DNA of 12,202 nt from Paracoccaceae bacterium (lineage in GTDB: Bacteria > Pseudomonadota > Alphaproteobacteria > Rhodobacterales > Rhodobacteraceae): the NCBI GenBank assembly GCA_023260935.1, contig JALQTL010000249.1, forward strand, positions 1 through 12,202, read 5' to 3'. Below are positions 6,796 through 12,202 of this stretch, piece after piece. Made by a program: the position numbers and the translations under genes. The notes under the pieces are model-generated. The model was not told the origin of the DNA. It saw only the letters and a program-made list of their open reading frames with translations, and ran no database searches. Positions within the stretch are counted from its first letter, which is position 1; each line of letters opens with the position of its first letter.

Positions 6796-6993
6796 GGTCC
6801 GGCCCGCACTCTCACCCCCGTCGCGTTAGGCCCCAAAGGTGGCCAAACGGTGAAAACATGCAGCCAAAAGAATGCGTTGAGGGGGTGAAAGACGGCTTAA
6901 TCCGGGCCGGGCGTGTGGCGGGATATCCGCCCGCAACCAAGGGGGCTGCCCGCTGGAGAAGGCAGCATCGTGCAGCAGGGGCTTCGAATGCCC

Positions 6994-7021
6994 TTTGGGT
7001 TATGGATATTCGCTGTATATA
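6994..7021 (+). promoter_or_regulatory. Possible pip promoter
   Basis: TTTGGG (6994-6999), a 16-base spacer and TATATA (7016-7021) lie directly before the pip ATG at 7030. Initiation about 7 bases past TATATA would give an almost leaderless mRNA, which fits the lack of a good ribosome site before 7030. The -35 match is poor. Confidence 0.3.
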
Positions 7022-7029
7022 GTTCCCGG

Positions 7030-7998
7030 ATGGACCAGAGATCAGGCCAAAGACGCGCTGTGGAATTTCTGTATCCGCCGATCGACCCGTTCGATCAGCG
7101 GGTCATCGACATGGGCGATGGGCATCGGGTTTATGTGGAACAATGTGGGCACCCGGCCGGCATTCCCGTGCTGGTGTTGCACGGTGGGCCGGGGGGTGGG
7201 TGCAGCCCGGCCATGCGGCGGTATTTCGATCCGTCGGTTTATCGCGTGATCCTGTTCGACCAGCGTGGTTGCGGCCGGTCGCGGCCCCACGCCAGTGTGA
7301 TCCAGAACAGCACATGGCATCTGGTCAGCGATATCGAGGTGATCCGCAACGCTCTTGGCATTGAACGGTTTATTCTTTTCGGGGGCAGTTGGGGGGCGAC
7401 CCTTGCGCTGATCTATGCGATCACCCACCCCGACCGGGTGGCGCAACTGGTGCTGCGCGGCGTGTTCCTGATGACCCGGGCAGAGCTGGACTGGTTCTAT
7501 GGCGGCGGCGCGGGCGCGTTCTTTCCGGAACTTTGGTCAAAGTTCATCGGGCCGATCCCGGCGGATGAACGCGGCGATCTGATCGGTGCTTATCACCGCC
7601 GCCTGTTTTCGGGCAACCTGATGGAGGAAACCCGGTTCGGGCGTGTCTGGGCAAACTGGGAAAACGCCCTTGCATCGGTTCAGCATGACGGGCCGATGGG
7701 GGAATCGCCGGGGGAATATGCCCGCGCCTTTTCCCGACTTGAAAACCACTATTTCCACAATGCGGGCTTTCTGGAGGAAGACGGTTGGATCTTGCGAGAG
7801 CGCAAGCGCATTGCGCATCTGCCCGCAACTGTCATTCAGGGCCGGTTTGACATGATCTGCCCGCCGGTTTCGGCGTGGAAACTGGCCGAAGGCTGGGACC
7901 GCTGCGATCTGCGCATGGTGCCCCTTGCGGGCCATGCCCTTTCGGAACCGGGCATTTCGGAAGCGTTGGTGCGGGTGATGGATACGCTGCGCCCCTGA
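7030..7998 (+). CDS. pip: Proline iminopeptidase (peptidase family S33)
   Basis: This alpha/beta-hydrolase removes N-terminal proline from peptides in the cytoplasm. The 322-residue length fits the family. Visible features are the oxyanion-hole motif HGGPGGG (51-57), FDQRGCGRS (76-84), the nucleophile elbow GGSWG with Ser120 (118-122), the acid Asp274 in GRFDMICPP, and the catalytic His302 in AGHALSEPG. I chose the ATG at 7030 because family members start near MDQ and then reach the LYPPIDPF motif. A GTG at 6970, with GGAGAAGG (6955-6962) seven bases upstream, would add 20 residues including a short hydrophobic stretch (PFGLWIFAVY). It cannot be excluded. The gene is divergent from the giant Hint gene and overlaps the LysR-type gene, so the two are likely cotranscribed. 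Confidence 0.93.
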   Translation: MDQRSGQRRAVEFLYPPIDPFDQRVIDMGDGHRVYVEQCGHPAGIPVLVLHGGPGGGCSPAMRRYFDPSVYRVILFDQRGCGRSRPHASVIQNSTWHLVSDIEVIRNALGIERFILFGGSWGATLALIYAITHPDRVAQLVLRGVFLMTRAELDWFYGGGAGAFFPELWSKFIGPIPADERGDLIGAYHRRLFSGNLMEETRFGRVWANWENALASVQHDGPMGESPGEYARAFSRLENHYFHNAGFLEEDGWILRERKRIAHLPATVIQGRFDMICPPVSAWKLAEGWDRCDLRMVPLAGHALSEPGISEALVRVMDTLRP

Positions 7999-8972
7999 TG
8001 AACGACGAGGCAAGAACCCCGGAACTGACGCTGCGTGGCCTGCGTATCTTTGTGGCGCTGGAAGAGACGGGTTCCGTCATCGGCGCTGCGGCACGGATCG
8101 GCGGGTCCGCATCCGGGGTATCGCAAACCATCAGTGCGCTGGAACAGGCGGTTGGCGCAAGGCTGTTTGACCGCAAGGCAAAGCCCGTGACATTGACGCC
8201 GGCGGGGCAGTTGCTGCGCCGGCATGCGCACCGGATCCTGTCGGTTGTGTCCGAAGCGCAGACGGAACTGGCCGAAATCAGCCTTGCCGCCCTGCCGCAG
8301 CTGAACCTTGCAATCATTGACGATCTGGACGCGTCACTGACGCCGGCGCTGGTTTCGACGGTGCAGGCCCGGCTGCCGCGTTGTTTCGTACATGCCGTTT
8401 CGGGCCGGTCGGACCATGTGATCGAACGGATCGAAACCCGGTCCGCCGATGTGGCGGTTTCGGCGCTGTTGCCCGACGGGGCGGGGTATCAGATCCTGCC
8501 GATCCTGAGCGAACCCTTCGTCTTGGTCGCGGCAAAGGGGGCGGTGACGGGGGATGTCAGGGCGGCTCTCGGGAAGCTGACCTTTGTGCAGTATTCCGAG
8601 ACATTGCCGATCGGCCAGCGGATTGCCCGGCATTTGCGGCGAGTGAAGATGAACCCGGAACGCAGCTTTGCGCTGGAAGCGACCCGGTCGGTTCTGGCCA
8701 TGGTTGTGCAGACCCGGGGCTGGACGATCACCACGCCGCTGAACCTGTTGGATGCGGAACGTTTCCTGCCGCAGCTTGATGTCCTGCCGCTGCCGTTTGC
8801 GGGCGAAACGCGGCATGTTCATCTGATCGCGCGGGAAGGCGAGTTGGGCAATCTGCCCGAACTTCTGGTGAAAGACTGCCGTGCCATCGTGGCCACGCGA
8901 CTTGTGCCCCGGTTCGATACTCTTGCCCCGGCCCTTGCGGGGGCACTTGTCGTGGCCGCTGACGAAGCCTGA
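7998..8972 (+). CDS. LysR-type transcriptional regulator
   Basis: The 324-residue protein has a normal LysR layout. A winged helix-turn-helix lies at about 11-70 (LRIFVALEETGSVIGAAARI, then VSQTISALEQAVGARLFDR and LTPAGQLL). A linker helix follows, then a type 2 periplasmic-binding-like effector domain at about 100-300. It would act as a cytoplasmic DNA-binding regulator with a small-molecule inducer. The start ATG shares its A with the pip stop TGA (7996-7998), indicating translational coupling. Regulators of this family more often sit divergent from their target, so a link to pip is not implied. Effector and targets unknown; its coding region is followed by a strong terminator. Confidence 0.92.
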   Translation: MNDEARTPELTLRGLRIFVALEETGSVIGAAARIGGSASGVSQTISALEQAVGARLFDRKAKPVTLTPAGQLLRRHAHRILSVVSEAQTELAEISLAALPQLNLAIIDDLDASLTPALVSTVQARLPRCFVHAVSGRSDHVIERIETRSADVAVSALLPDGAGYQILPILSEPFVLVAAKGAVTGDVRAALGKLTFVQYSETLPIGQRIARHLRRVKMNPERSFALEATRSVLAMVVQTRGWTITTPLNLLDAERFLPQLDVLPLPFAGETRHVHLIAREGELGNLPELLVKDCRAIVATRLVPRFDTLAPALAGALVVAADEA

Positions 8973-8995
8973 TCCTCCACCCGACCGGAACATGA

Positions 8996-9022
8996 AAAAG
9001 GGGCGGAAAATCCGCCCCTTTT
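8996..9022. terminator. Strong bidirectional intrinsic terminator
   Basis: AAAAGGGGCGGA (8996-9007) pairs perfectly with TCCGCCCCTTTT (9011-9022) around an AAA loop. It has a GC-rich core with A-tract and T-tract flanks. It lies between the stop of the LysR gene (plus) and the stop of the fasciclin gene (minus), so it can end transcription from both sides. Confidence 0.92.
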
Positions 9023-9048
9023 CCTGCCCTGTCGGCAAAATCCAAGGC

Positions 9049-9531
9049 TTACTGGGGCGGCAGGATCACCGCGTCGATGACGTGGATCACGCCATTGGTG
9101 GCTTCGATGTCGGCAGTGGTGATGTTGGCACCGTTGACCTTCGGGCCGCCGTCCAGCGTGATGGTGACTTCACCGCCCTGAACGGTGGCCGCTTTCAGAC
9201 CTTCGCTCAGGTCGGTCGACATCACTTTGCCGGGCACGACGTGATAGGTCAGGATCGCGGTCAGCTGATCCTTGTTCTCCGGCTTCAGCAGGTCTTCGAC
9301 GGTGCCGGCCGGCAATGCGGCAAAGGCTTCATCGGTCGGCGCGAAAACGGTGAACGGGCCTTCGCCCTTCAGCGTGTCGACAAGACCGGCAGCCTGAACA
9401 GCGGCAACCAGCGTGCCGAAGGTGCCCGCGCCGACAGCGGTGTCGACGATGTCCTTGGCGTGGTTGTCAGCGAATGCCGGGGCGGAAAAAGCCATGGCGG
9501 TGGTCAGTGCAAGAAAGGTTCTGCGGATCAT
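9049..9531 (-). CDS. Secreted fasciclin (FAS1) domain protein
   Basis: This is a small exported protein of 160 residues with one FAS1 domain, a fold linked to adhesion and cell-surface interactions; the exact bacterial role is unclear. A Sec signal peptide is evident (MIRRTFLALTTAMAFSAPAFA, likely cut after residue 21). FAS1 hallmarks are GPFTVFAPTDEAF (58-70), YHVVPGKV (96-103) and the closing NGVIHVIDAVILP (146-158). I chose the ATG at 9531, which has GGGAG eight bases upstream, rather than the ATG at 9546, which would push five residues in front of the signal peptide. A TGATCC/TATACG promoter-like pair lies upstream. The gene ends at the bidirectional terminator, so it is probably monocistronic or the last gene after the DUF302 gene. 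Confidence 0.93.
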   Translation of the reverse strand: MIRRTFLALTTAMAFSAPAFADNHAKDIVDTAVGAGTFGTLVAAVQAAGLVDTLKGEGPFTVFAPTDEAFAALPAGTVEDLLKPENKDQLTAILTYHVVPGKVMSTDLSEGLKAATVQGGEVTITLDGGPKVNGANITTADIEATNGVIHVIDAVILPPQ

Positions 9532-9539
9532 TGGTGTCA

Positions 9540-9544
9540 CTCCC
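9540..9544 (-). promoter_or_regulatory. Ribosome binding site deciding the fasciclin start
   Basis: The minus strand reads GGGAG, eight bases before the ATG at 9531. This favours that start over the in-frame ATG at 9546. Confidence 0.6.
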
Positions 9545-9571
9545 ATTCGATCTCTGCCAGAATTGGCGTCC

Positions 9572-9601
9572 CGTATATGGGTGAGTTATCCCTTTGGATC
9601 A
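9572..9601 (-). promoter_or_regulatory. RpoE (ECF sigma)-like promoter before the fasciclin gene
   Basis: On the minus strand TGATCC (9601-9596), 18 bases and TATACG (9577-9572) are followed about 40 bases later by the start codon. TGATCC is the -35 element I recall for RpoE-ChrR promoters of Rhodobacter, the singlet-oxygen response. The -10 match to the usual TAAGA-like element is only partial. No better sigma-70 promoter is visible here. Confidence 0.35.
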
Positions 9602-9625
9602 GCCCAACATTCTTGTGACCGGGGC

Positions 9626-9653
9626 TTGCCGGCAAAGGCTTGCCCGCTAAGCC
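9626..9653. terminator. Palindrome and weak stem-loop between the DUF302 and fasciclin genes
   Basis: TTGCCGGCAA (9626-9635) is a perfect 10-base palindrome. GGCTT (9637-9641) pairs with AAGCC (9649-9653) around a 7-base loop, and GGCTTGCC occurs twice (9623-9630 and 9637-9644). On the minus strand the stem is followed by only TTT, so at best it is a weak terminator for the DUF302 transcript. Confidence 0.3.
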
Positions 9654-9711
9654 GGGGGCATCGGCGGATTCCAGTCAAAATGCTGTTACGGCAGGTGAGG
9701 TAACGTGAGTG

Positions 9712-10149
9712 TCATTCGACACCCAGGGCATCCTTTACAATCCCCGACAGCAGGGTCTGAACCGGTGCCATGCTGCCATCATAGGCGCGATGGCCGACAA
9801 CAACGGTGCCGGGCGTATCGACGGCCTCATAGACAAAGATGCCATAGGGGCAGTGCTGGATGTTCGACAGATCTGCTTCCATCACCGTGCGGCTGATGCT
9901 GGCCGAACAGAAACTGAAGATATCGGCCTGCGTGAAGAGGACACGGTCTGATCCGACATCGGCGCGGGTCCGTTCCAGCATCTCTCCGGTGTGGCTGACA
10001 TGGTCGATCACCAGCCCCGCGCCCAGAATGGCGTTTTCCACCGCGAAGGCCACATTCTCGAAACTGTCCTCAACCGTGTAAAGCACGGGCGGCACATCGG
10101 CGAGGGCTGGGCTGGCCGTCAGGCAGGCAATCAGGGCAAGGCGCTTCAT
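9712..10149 (-). CDS. Exported DUF302 domain protein
   Basis: This 145-residue protein begins with a short Sec signal peptide (MKRLALIACLTASPALA, cut after about residue 17). The body fits the DUF302 family: VENAILGAGLVIDHVSHTG at about 37-54, FSFCSAS at 79-84, and IQHCPYGIFVYE at about 97-108. Cys81 and Cys100 sit where relatives also keep cysteines, as far as I recall, and could form a disulfide or bind a ligand in the periplasm. The function of the family is not established. GGAGGA (10154-10159) just before the ATG at 10149 fixes the start; the longer reading frame to 10278 lacks a signal peptide at its N-terminus. The gene is divergent from msrP across 158 bases. Confidence 0.85.
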   Translation of the reverse strand: MKRLALIACLTASPALADVPPVLYTVEDSFENVAFAVENAILGAGLVIDHVSHTGEMLERTRADVGSDRVLFTQADIFSFCSASISRTVMEADLSNIQHCPYGIFVYEAVDTPGTVVVGHRAYDGSMAPVQTLLSGIVKDALGVE

Positions 10150-10153
10150 CGGT

Positions 10154-10159
10154 TCCTCC
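10154..10159 (-). promoter_or_regulatory. Ribosome binding site deciding the DUF302 gene start
   Basis: The minus strand reads GGAGGA, four bases before the ATG at 10149. It is the strongest Shine-Dalgarno match in the window and supports the short form with a signal peptide. Confidence 0.7.
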
Positions 10160-10163
10160 AGTC

Positions 10164-10201
10164 CATATCTTCGCGTAGAAGTATTCAAAATCCAAGATAT
10201 G
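10164..10201. promoter_or_regulatory. 8-bp inverted repeat in the DUF302/msrP divergent region
   Basis: CATATCTT (10164-10171) and AAGATATG (10194-10201) are perfect inverted copies with a 22-base spacer, so the arm centres are 30 bases (about three helical turns) apart. The left arm ends 15 bases from the DUF302 start. It could be an operator controlling both divergent genes, or a leader hairpin in the DUF302 mRNA. Confidence 0.45.
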
Positions 10202-10307
10202 TTTTCACCGAGCGGGCGATGTTTCAAGCCTTTCCCGCAGAAGTGACAGGTATTGCTTTGCCTTTTGCCACCGCACACGCATCTTTTCTGGAACCGAAGG
10301 CAAAGGG

Positions 10308-11228
10308 ATGTTTCAAATGCGTGTTCGCAAGGATCTGAACTGGTCGGATGTGACCCCCCGGTGCGACTGGATGAACCGGCGCCAGCTGATCGCGGGGGCA
10401 GCGGCGCTGGCCGCGGCGCCGGCTGCGGCAGGAATTGAGGCGGCCAAAAGCCCGTTTTCCACCACCGAAGAGCCTAATACCTTCAAGCAGATCACCACAT
10501 ACAATAATTTCTACGAATTCGGCCTCGACAAGGGGGATCCGGCCCGCAATGCCCGCCTGCTGACCACCGATCCGTGGAGCATCGTTATCGACGGGTTGGT
10601 GGAAAAGCCCGGCACCTATGACCTGTCTGACGTGATGGCCGGCGCACCGCTGGAAGAGCGGATCTATCGGTTCCGCTGTGTAGAGGCGTGGTCGATGGTG
10701 ATTCCCTGGATCGGATTCGAGCTTTCGCACCTGTTGAACAAGGTGGGGGTGCAGCCAGGGGCGCGTTATGTGGCCTTTGAAACCCTAGTCCGGCCCGATG
10801 AGATGCCGGGCCAGAAAAGTGCGATCCTTGACTGGCCCTATCGTGAAGGCCTGCGGCTGGACGAAGCGATGCACCCGCTGACGATTCTGGCCACCGGGCT
10901 TTATGGTGAGCCGATGCCGAAGCAGAACGGCGCGCCGATCCGGCTGGTGGTGCCATGGAAATACGGATTCAAATCGATCAAGTCGGTGGTGCGGATCAGC
11001 CTGACGGCTGAACAGCCGCAAACCACATGGAACATGGAGAATCCGCGCGAATACGGGTTCTACAGCAACGTCAATCCGCAGGTGGACCACCCGCGGTGGA
11101 GCCAGGCCAGTGAGCGGCGGGTTGGTGCGGGGATTTTCGCCGGTCGCGTGGATACACAGATGTTCAATGGCTATGGCGATCAGGTTGCCAGCCTTTACAG
11201 CGGGCAGGACTTGTCGAAGGACTTCTGA
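10308..11228 (+). CDS. msrP: Protein-methionine-sulfoxide reductase catalytic subunit MsrP (YedY)
   Basis: MsrP is a periplasmic molybdopterin enzyme that reduces methionine sulfoxide in oxidised envelope proteins. The 306-residue product carries a Tat signal with twin arginines 24-25 (MNRRQLIAGAAALAAAPAAA), as needed for export of a folded, cofactor-loaded protein. YRFRCVEAWSMVIPW at 120-134 holds Cys124, the expected molybdenum ligand. DPWSIVIDG (88-96), PWKYGFKSIKS (216-226) and the GFYSNVNPQVDHPRWSQA region are further family hallmarks. The start at 10308 has GAAGG upstream at good spacing; an ATG at 10317 is also possible and would not affect the Tat signal. The gene overlaps msrQ by one base. 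Confidence 0.96.
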   Translation: MFQMRVRKDLNWSDVTPRCDWMNRRQLIAGAAALAAAPAAAGIEAAKSPFSTTEEPNTFKQITTYNNFYEFGLDKGDPARNARLLTTDPWSIVIDGLVEKPGTYDLSDVMAGAPLEERIYRFRCVEAWSMVIPWIGFELSHLLNKVGVQPGARYVAFETLVRPDEMPGQKSAILDWPYREGLRLDEAMHPLTILATGLYGEPMPKQNGAPIRLVVPWKYGFKSIKSVVRISLTAEQPQTTWNMENPREYGFYSNVNPQVDHPRWSQASERRVGAGIFAGRVDTQMFNGYGDQVASLYSGQDLSKDF

Positions 11229-11845
11229 TGGACAGGCTGAACGCCCTGATGCGTCGGCTTCCCACGGGCGCCGTCTGGGTGGGGGGGCTGGTACCCTTTG
11301 CCTGGCTGGTCTGGGCCGCTTTTGGCAACCGGCTTGGGCCAGACCCGGTCAAGGCGATCGAACATCAGCTGGGGCTGTGGTCCTTGCAGTTCCTGATCGC
11401 TTCGCTTTGCATCAGCCCGCTGCGCCGCCTGGGCCTGAATCTTTTGCGCTTCCGCCGCGCGCTGGGAATGATGGCCTTCTTTTATGCCGCGCTGCACTTC
11501 ATGGCGTGGGTCGTGCTGGATATGGGGCTGCGCTGGGCAGAGATTCTGGGCGACCTTTATAAGCGGCCCTACATCATTCTGGGGATGATCGGGCTTTGTG
11601 CGATGATTCCCCTTGCCCTTACCTCGACAGACGCGGCCATCAGAAGGCTGGGCGCCCTGCGCTGGCGGCGATTGCACCGACTTGCCTATCTGGCCGCAGC
11701 GGCGGCTGCAGTCCATTTCGTGATCCTTGTGAAGGGTTGGCCGGCCGAACCGCTGCTCTATGCGGGGGGGATCTTCCTGCTTTTGTTGTGGCGCCTGGCC
11801 CCCCGAGACGGCGCCCTGACCCGGGCGGGTCAGCTTCGGCGCTGA
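11228..11845 (+). CDS. msrQ: Heme-binding membrane subunit MsrQ (YedZ)
   Basis: MsrQ is the inner-membrane cytochrome b-type partner that passes electrons from the quinol pool to MsrP. The 205-residue product has about six hydrophobic segments (roughly 17-34, 51-67, 79-98, 115-131, 150-167 and 176-190). Histidines 90, 150 and 163 match the positions expected for heme ligands in the family (AALHFMAW, RRLHRLAY, AAVHFVIL). The start ATG shares its A with the msrP stop TGA (11226-11228), so the two subunits are translationally coupled. No terminator is visible between msrQ and the rRNA promoter downstream. Confidence 0.95.
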   Translation: MDRLNALMRRLPTGAVWVGGLVPFAWLVWAAFGNRLGPDPVKAIEHQLGLWSLQFLIASLCISPLRRLGLNLLRFRRALGMMAFFYAALHFMAWVVLDMGLRWAEILGDLYKRPYIILGMIGLCAMIPLALTSTDAAIRRLGALRWRRLHRLAYLAAAAAAVHFVILVKGWPAEPLLYAGGIFLLLLWRLAPRDGALTRAGQLRR

Positions 11846-11974
11846 TTCCACAAAGGACGCGCAACTTTCTTACGGCATCCATTGGCCGCTAGTGGTCATG
11901 ATTGCGCCAACCGCAAGATTTTGATCGGTTTTCTGTCCACATGAAAAAATCGTCACATGGATGACATTTTCCTC
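11846..11974. other. Non-coding stretch before the rRNA promoter
   Basis: No supported gene or clear terminator lies here. The right part has the A-tract ATGAAAAAAT (11941-11950) and a GTCA-N6-TGAC dyad (11952-11965) just upstream of the -35 element. These could serve as an UP-like element or activator site for rRNA transcription. Confidence 0.4.
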
Positions 11975-12003
11975 TTGCGGGTTTTTTTTCACCGGCCTAA
12001 ACA
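11975..12003 (+). promoter_or_regulatory. Probable rRNA operon promoter
   Basis: TTGCGG (11975-11980), exactly 17 bases and TAAACA (11998-12003) form a sigma-70-like promoter with an AT-rich upstream region. Its position about 150 bases before boxA fits an rRNA promoter. Confidence 0.6.
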
Positions 12004-12008
12004 CCGCC

Positions 12009-12042
12009 TCACCGAAGCGGACGGGACGCGGCGACGCGGTGA
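12009..12042 (+). other. Leader hairpin just after the rRNA promoter
   Basis: TCACCG (12009-12014) pairs with CGGTGA (12037-12042), placing a stem-loop at or next to the expected transcription start. It probably belongs to the folded rRNA leader. Confidence 0.4.
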
Positions 12043-12202
12043 CGGACGGATTGGTGATCGGGATCGGAAGGTTTCGATGTGATGAAACTCTGGATGCACG
12101 GTTGCGGGAAGCGCCAAGGGATTGGCGGTTCTGTGATTTTTGTGTCTGCGCTCTTTGACATTGATGATGAATGAAGGGATATGCGGGCGGTTTGGGCGCA
12201 TC
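12010..12202 (+). other. 5' leader of a ribosomal RNA operon (16S lies beyond the window)
   Basis: From the predicted start near 12010 to the window end there is no supported gene; the short reading frame here has no family features. A boxA antitermination element and the following GGATATGCGGGCGGTTTGG (12178-12196) resemble sequences I recall ahead of 16S rRNA in Rhodobacteraceae, where they form part of the processing stem. The 16S gene itself is not reached. Confidence 0.7.
12149..12160 (+). promoter_or_regulatory. rRNA antitermination boxA
   Basis: CGCTCTTTGACA differs by only a base or two from the E. coli rRNA boxA (TGCTCTTTAACA). In the transcript it binds NusB/NusE and prevents premature termination in rRNA operons. 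Confidence 0.8.

Larger units (their letters stand above)
6767..7029. promoter_or_regulatory. Divergent regulatory region between the giant Hint gene and pip
   Basis: These 263 bases separate two divergent genes and hold no convincing gene. They contain the CGTTT/AAACG inverted repeat next to the giant gene and a GGCGG-GATAT-CCGCC dyad at 6917-6931. A promoter-like TTTGGG/TATATA pair lies just before pip. I see no clear sigma-70 promoter for the giant gene. Confidence 0.5.

Noticed and set aside
6917..6931. GGCGG-GATAT-CCGCC hairpin in the divergent region as a terminator
   Set aside because: The 5-bp stem lacks a T-tract and ends no gene. At most it is a weak operator candidate in a GC-rich region.
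7537..9038. Minus-strand frames opposite pip and the LysR gene (7537-8013, 7832-8317, 8334-9038)
   Set aside because: Both plus-strand genes are complete with conserved catalytic or DNA-binding residues. The opposite frames are Arg/Pro-rich shadows typical of GC-rich DNA.
11961..12158. 65-codon plus-strand frame near the right end
   Set aside because: It overlaps the rRNA promoter, leader and boxA, has no ribosome site and shows no protein family features.

Overview
The window is GC-rich chromosomal DNA. It most likely comes from an alphaproteobacterium of the Rhodobacteraceae (Rhodobacter/Gemmobacter/Paracoccus type). The lineage call is inferred from three things: a giant RTX protein ending in the Hint_2-type domain typical of that family, the style of the UbiG, proline iminopeptidase and MsrPQ proteins, and an rRNA-operon leader with an alphaproteobacterial boxA at the right edge. 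No sequence search was possible.

Layout. (1) 1-573, plus strand: C-terminal half of a MalK/UgpC/AglK-type sugar ABC transporter ATPase, cut by the window edge. (2) 594-1352, minus: ubiG, the O-methyltransferase of ubiquinone synthesis, convergent with the ATPase gene. (3) 1445-6766, minus: one 1773-residue secreted, calcium-binding mosaic protein. In order it has a choice-of-anchor L-like domain, a cadherin/Ig-like domain, about 50 RTX repeats in several blocks split by two globular inserts, and a C-terminal Hint (hedgehog/intein-like) domain. (4) 7030-8972, plus: proline iminopeptidase (pip) overlapping a LysR-type regulator, divergent from the giant gene and closed by a strong bidirectional terminator. 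(5) 9049-11845: an envelope redox group, with a secreted fasciclin-domain protein and a secreted DUF302 protein on the minus strand and, divergently, msrP-msrQ on the plus strand. (6) 11846-12202: no gene. This stretch holds a likely rRNA promoter, a leader hairpin and boxA; 16S rRNA should begin just past the window.

How the parts may work together. MsrP and MsrQ form the periplasmic methionine-sulfoxide repair system, fed by membrane quinols; UbiG helps make the quinone pool. The fasciclin gene has a promoter-like sequence resembling sites of RpoE, the singlet-oxygen sigma factor of Rhodobacter. That makes a shared oxidative-stress role for the group plausible but unproven. The giant protein is a probable type I secretion substrate, but no HlyB/HlyD/TolC gene is in the window.

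I found no CRISPR array, phage defence system, insertion sequence, tRNA or plasmid origin. The most unusual object is the giant Hint protein: its N-terminal domain belongs to a class normally paired with a C-terminal anchoring signal, and here the C-terminus is a potentially self-cleaving Hint domain. The pre-Hint module is also duplicated inside the protein without a Hint behind the first copy.
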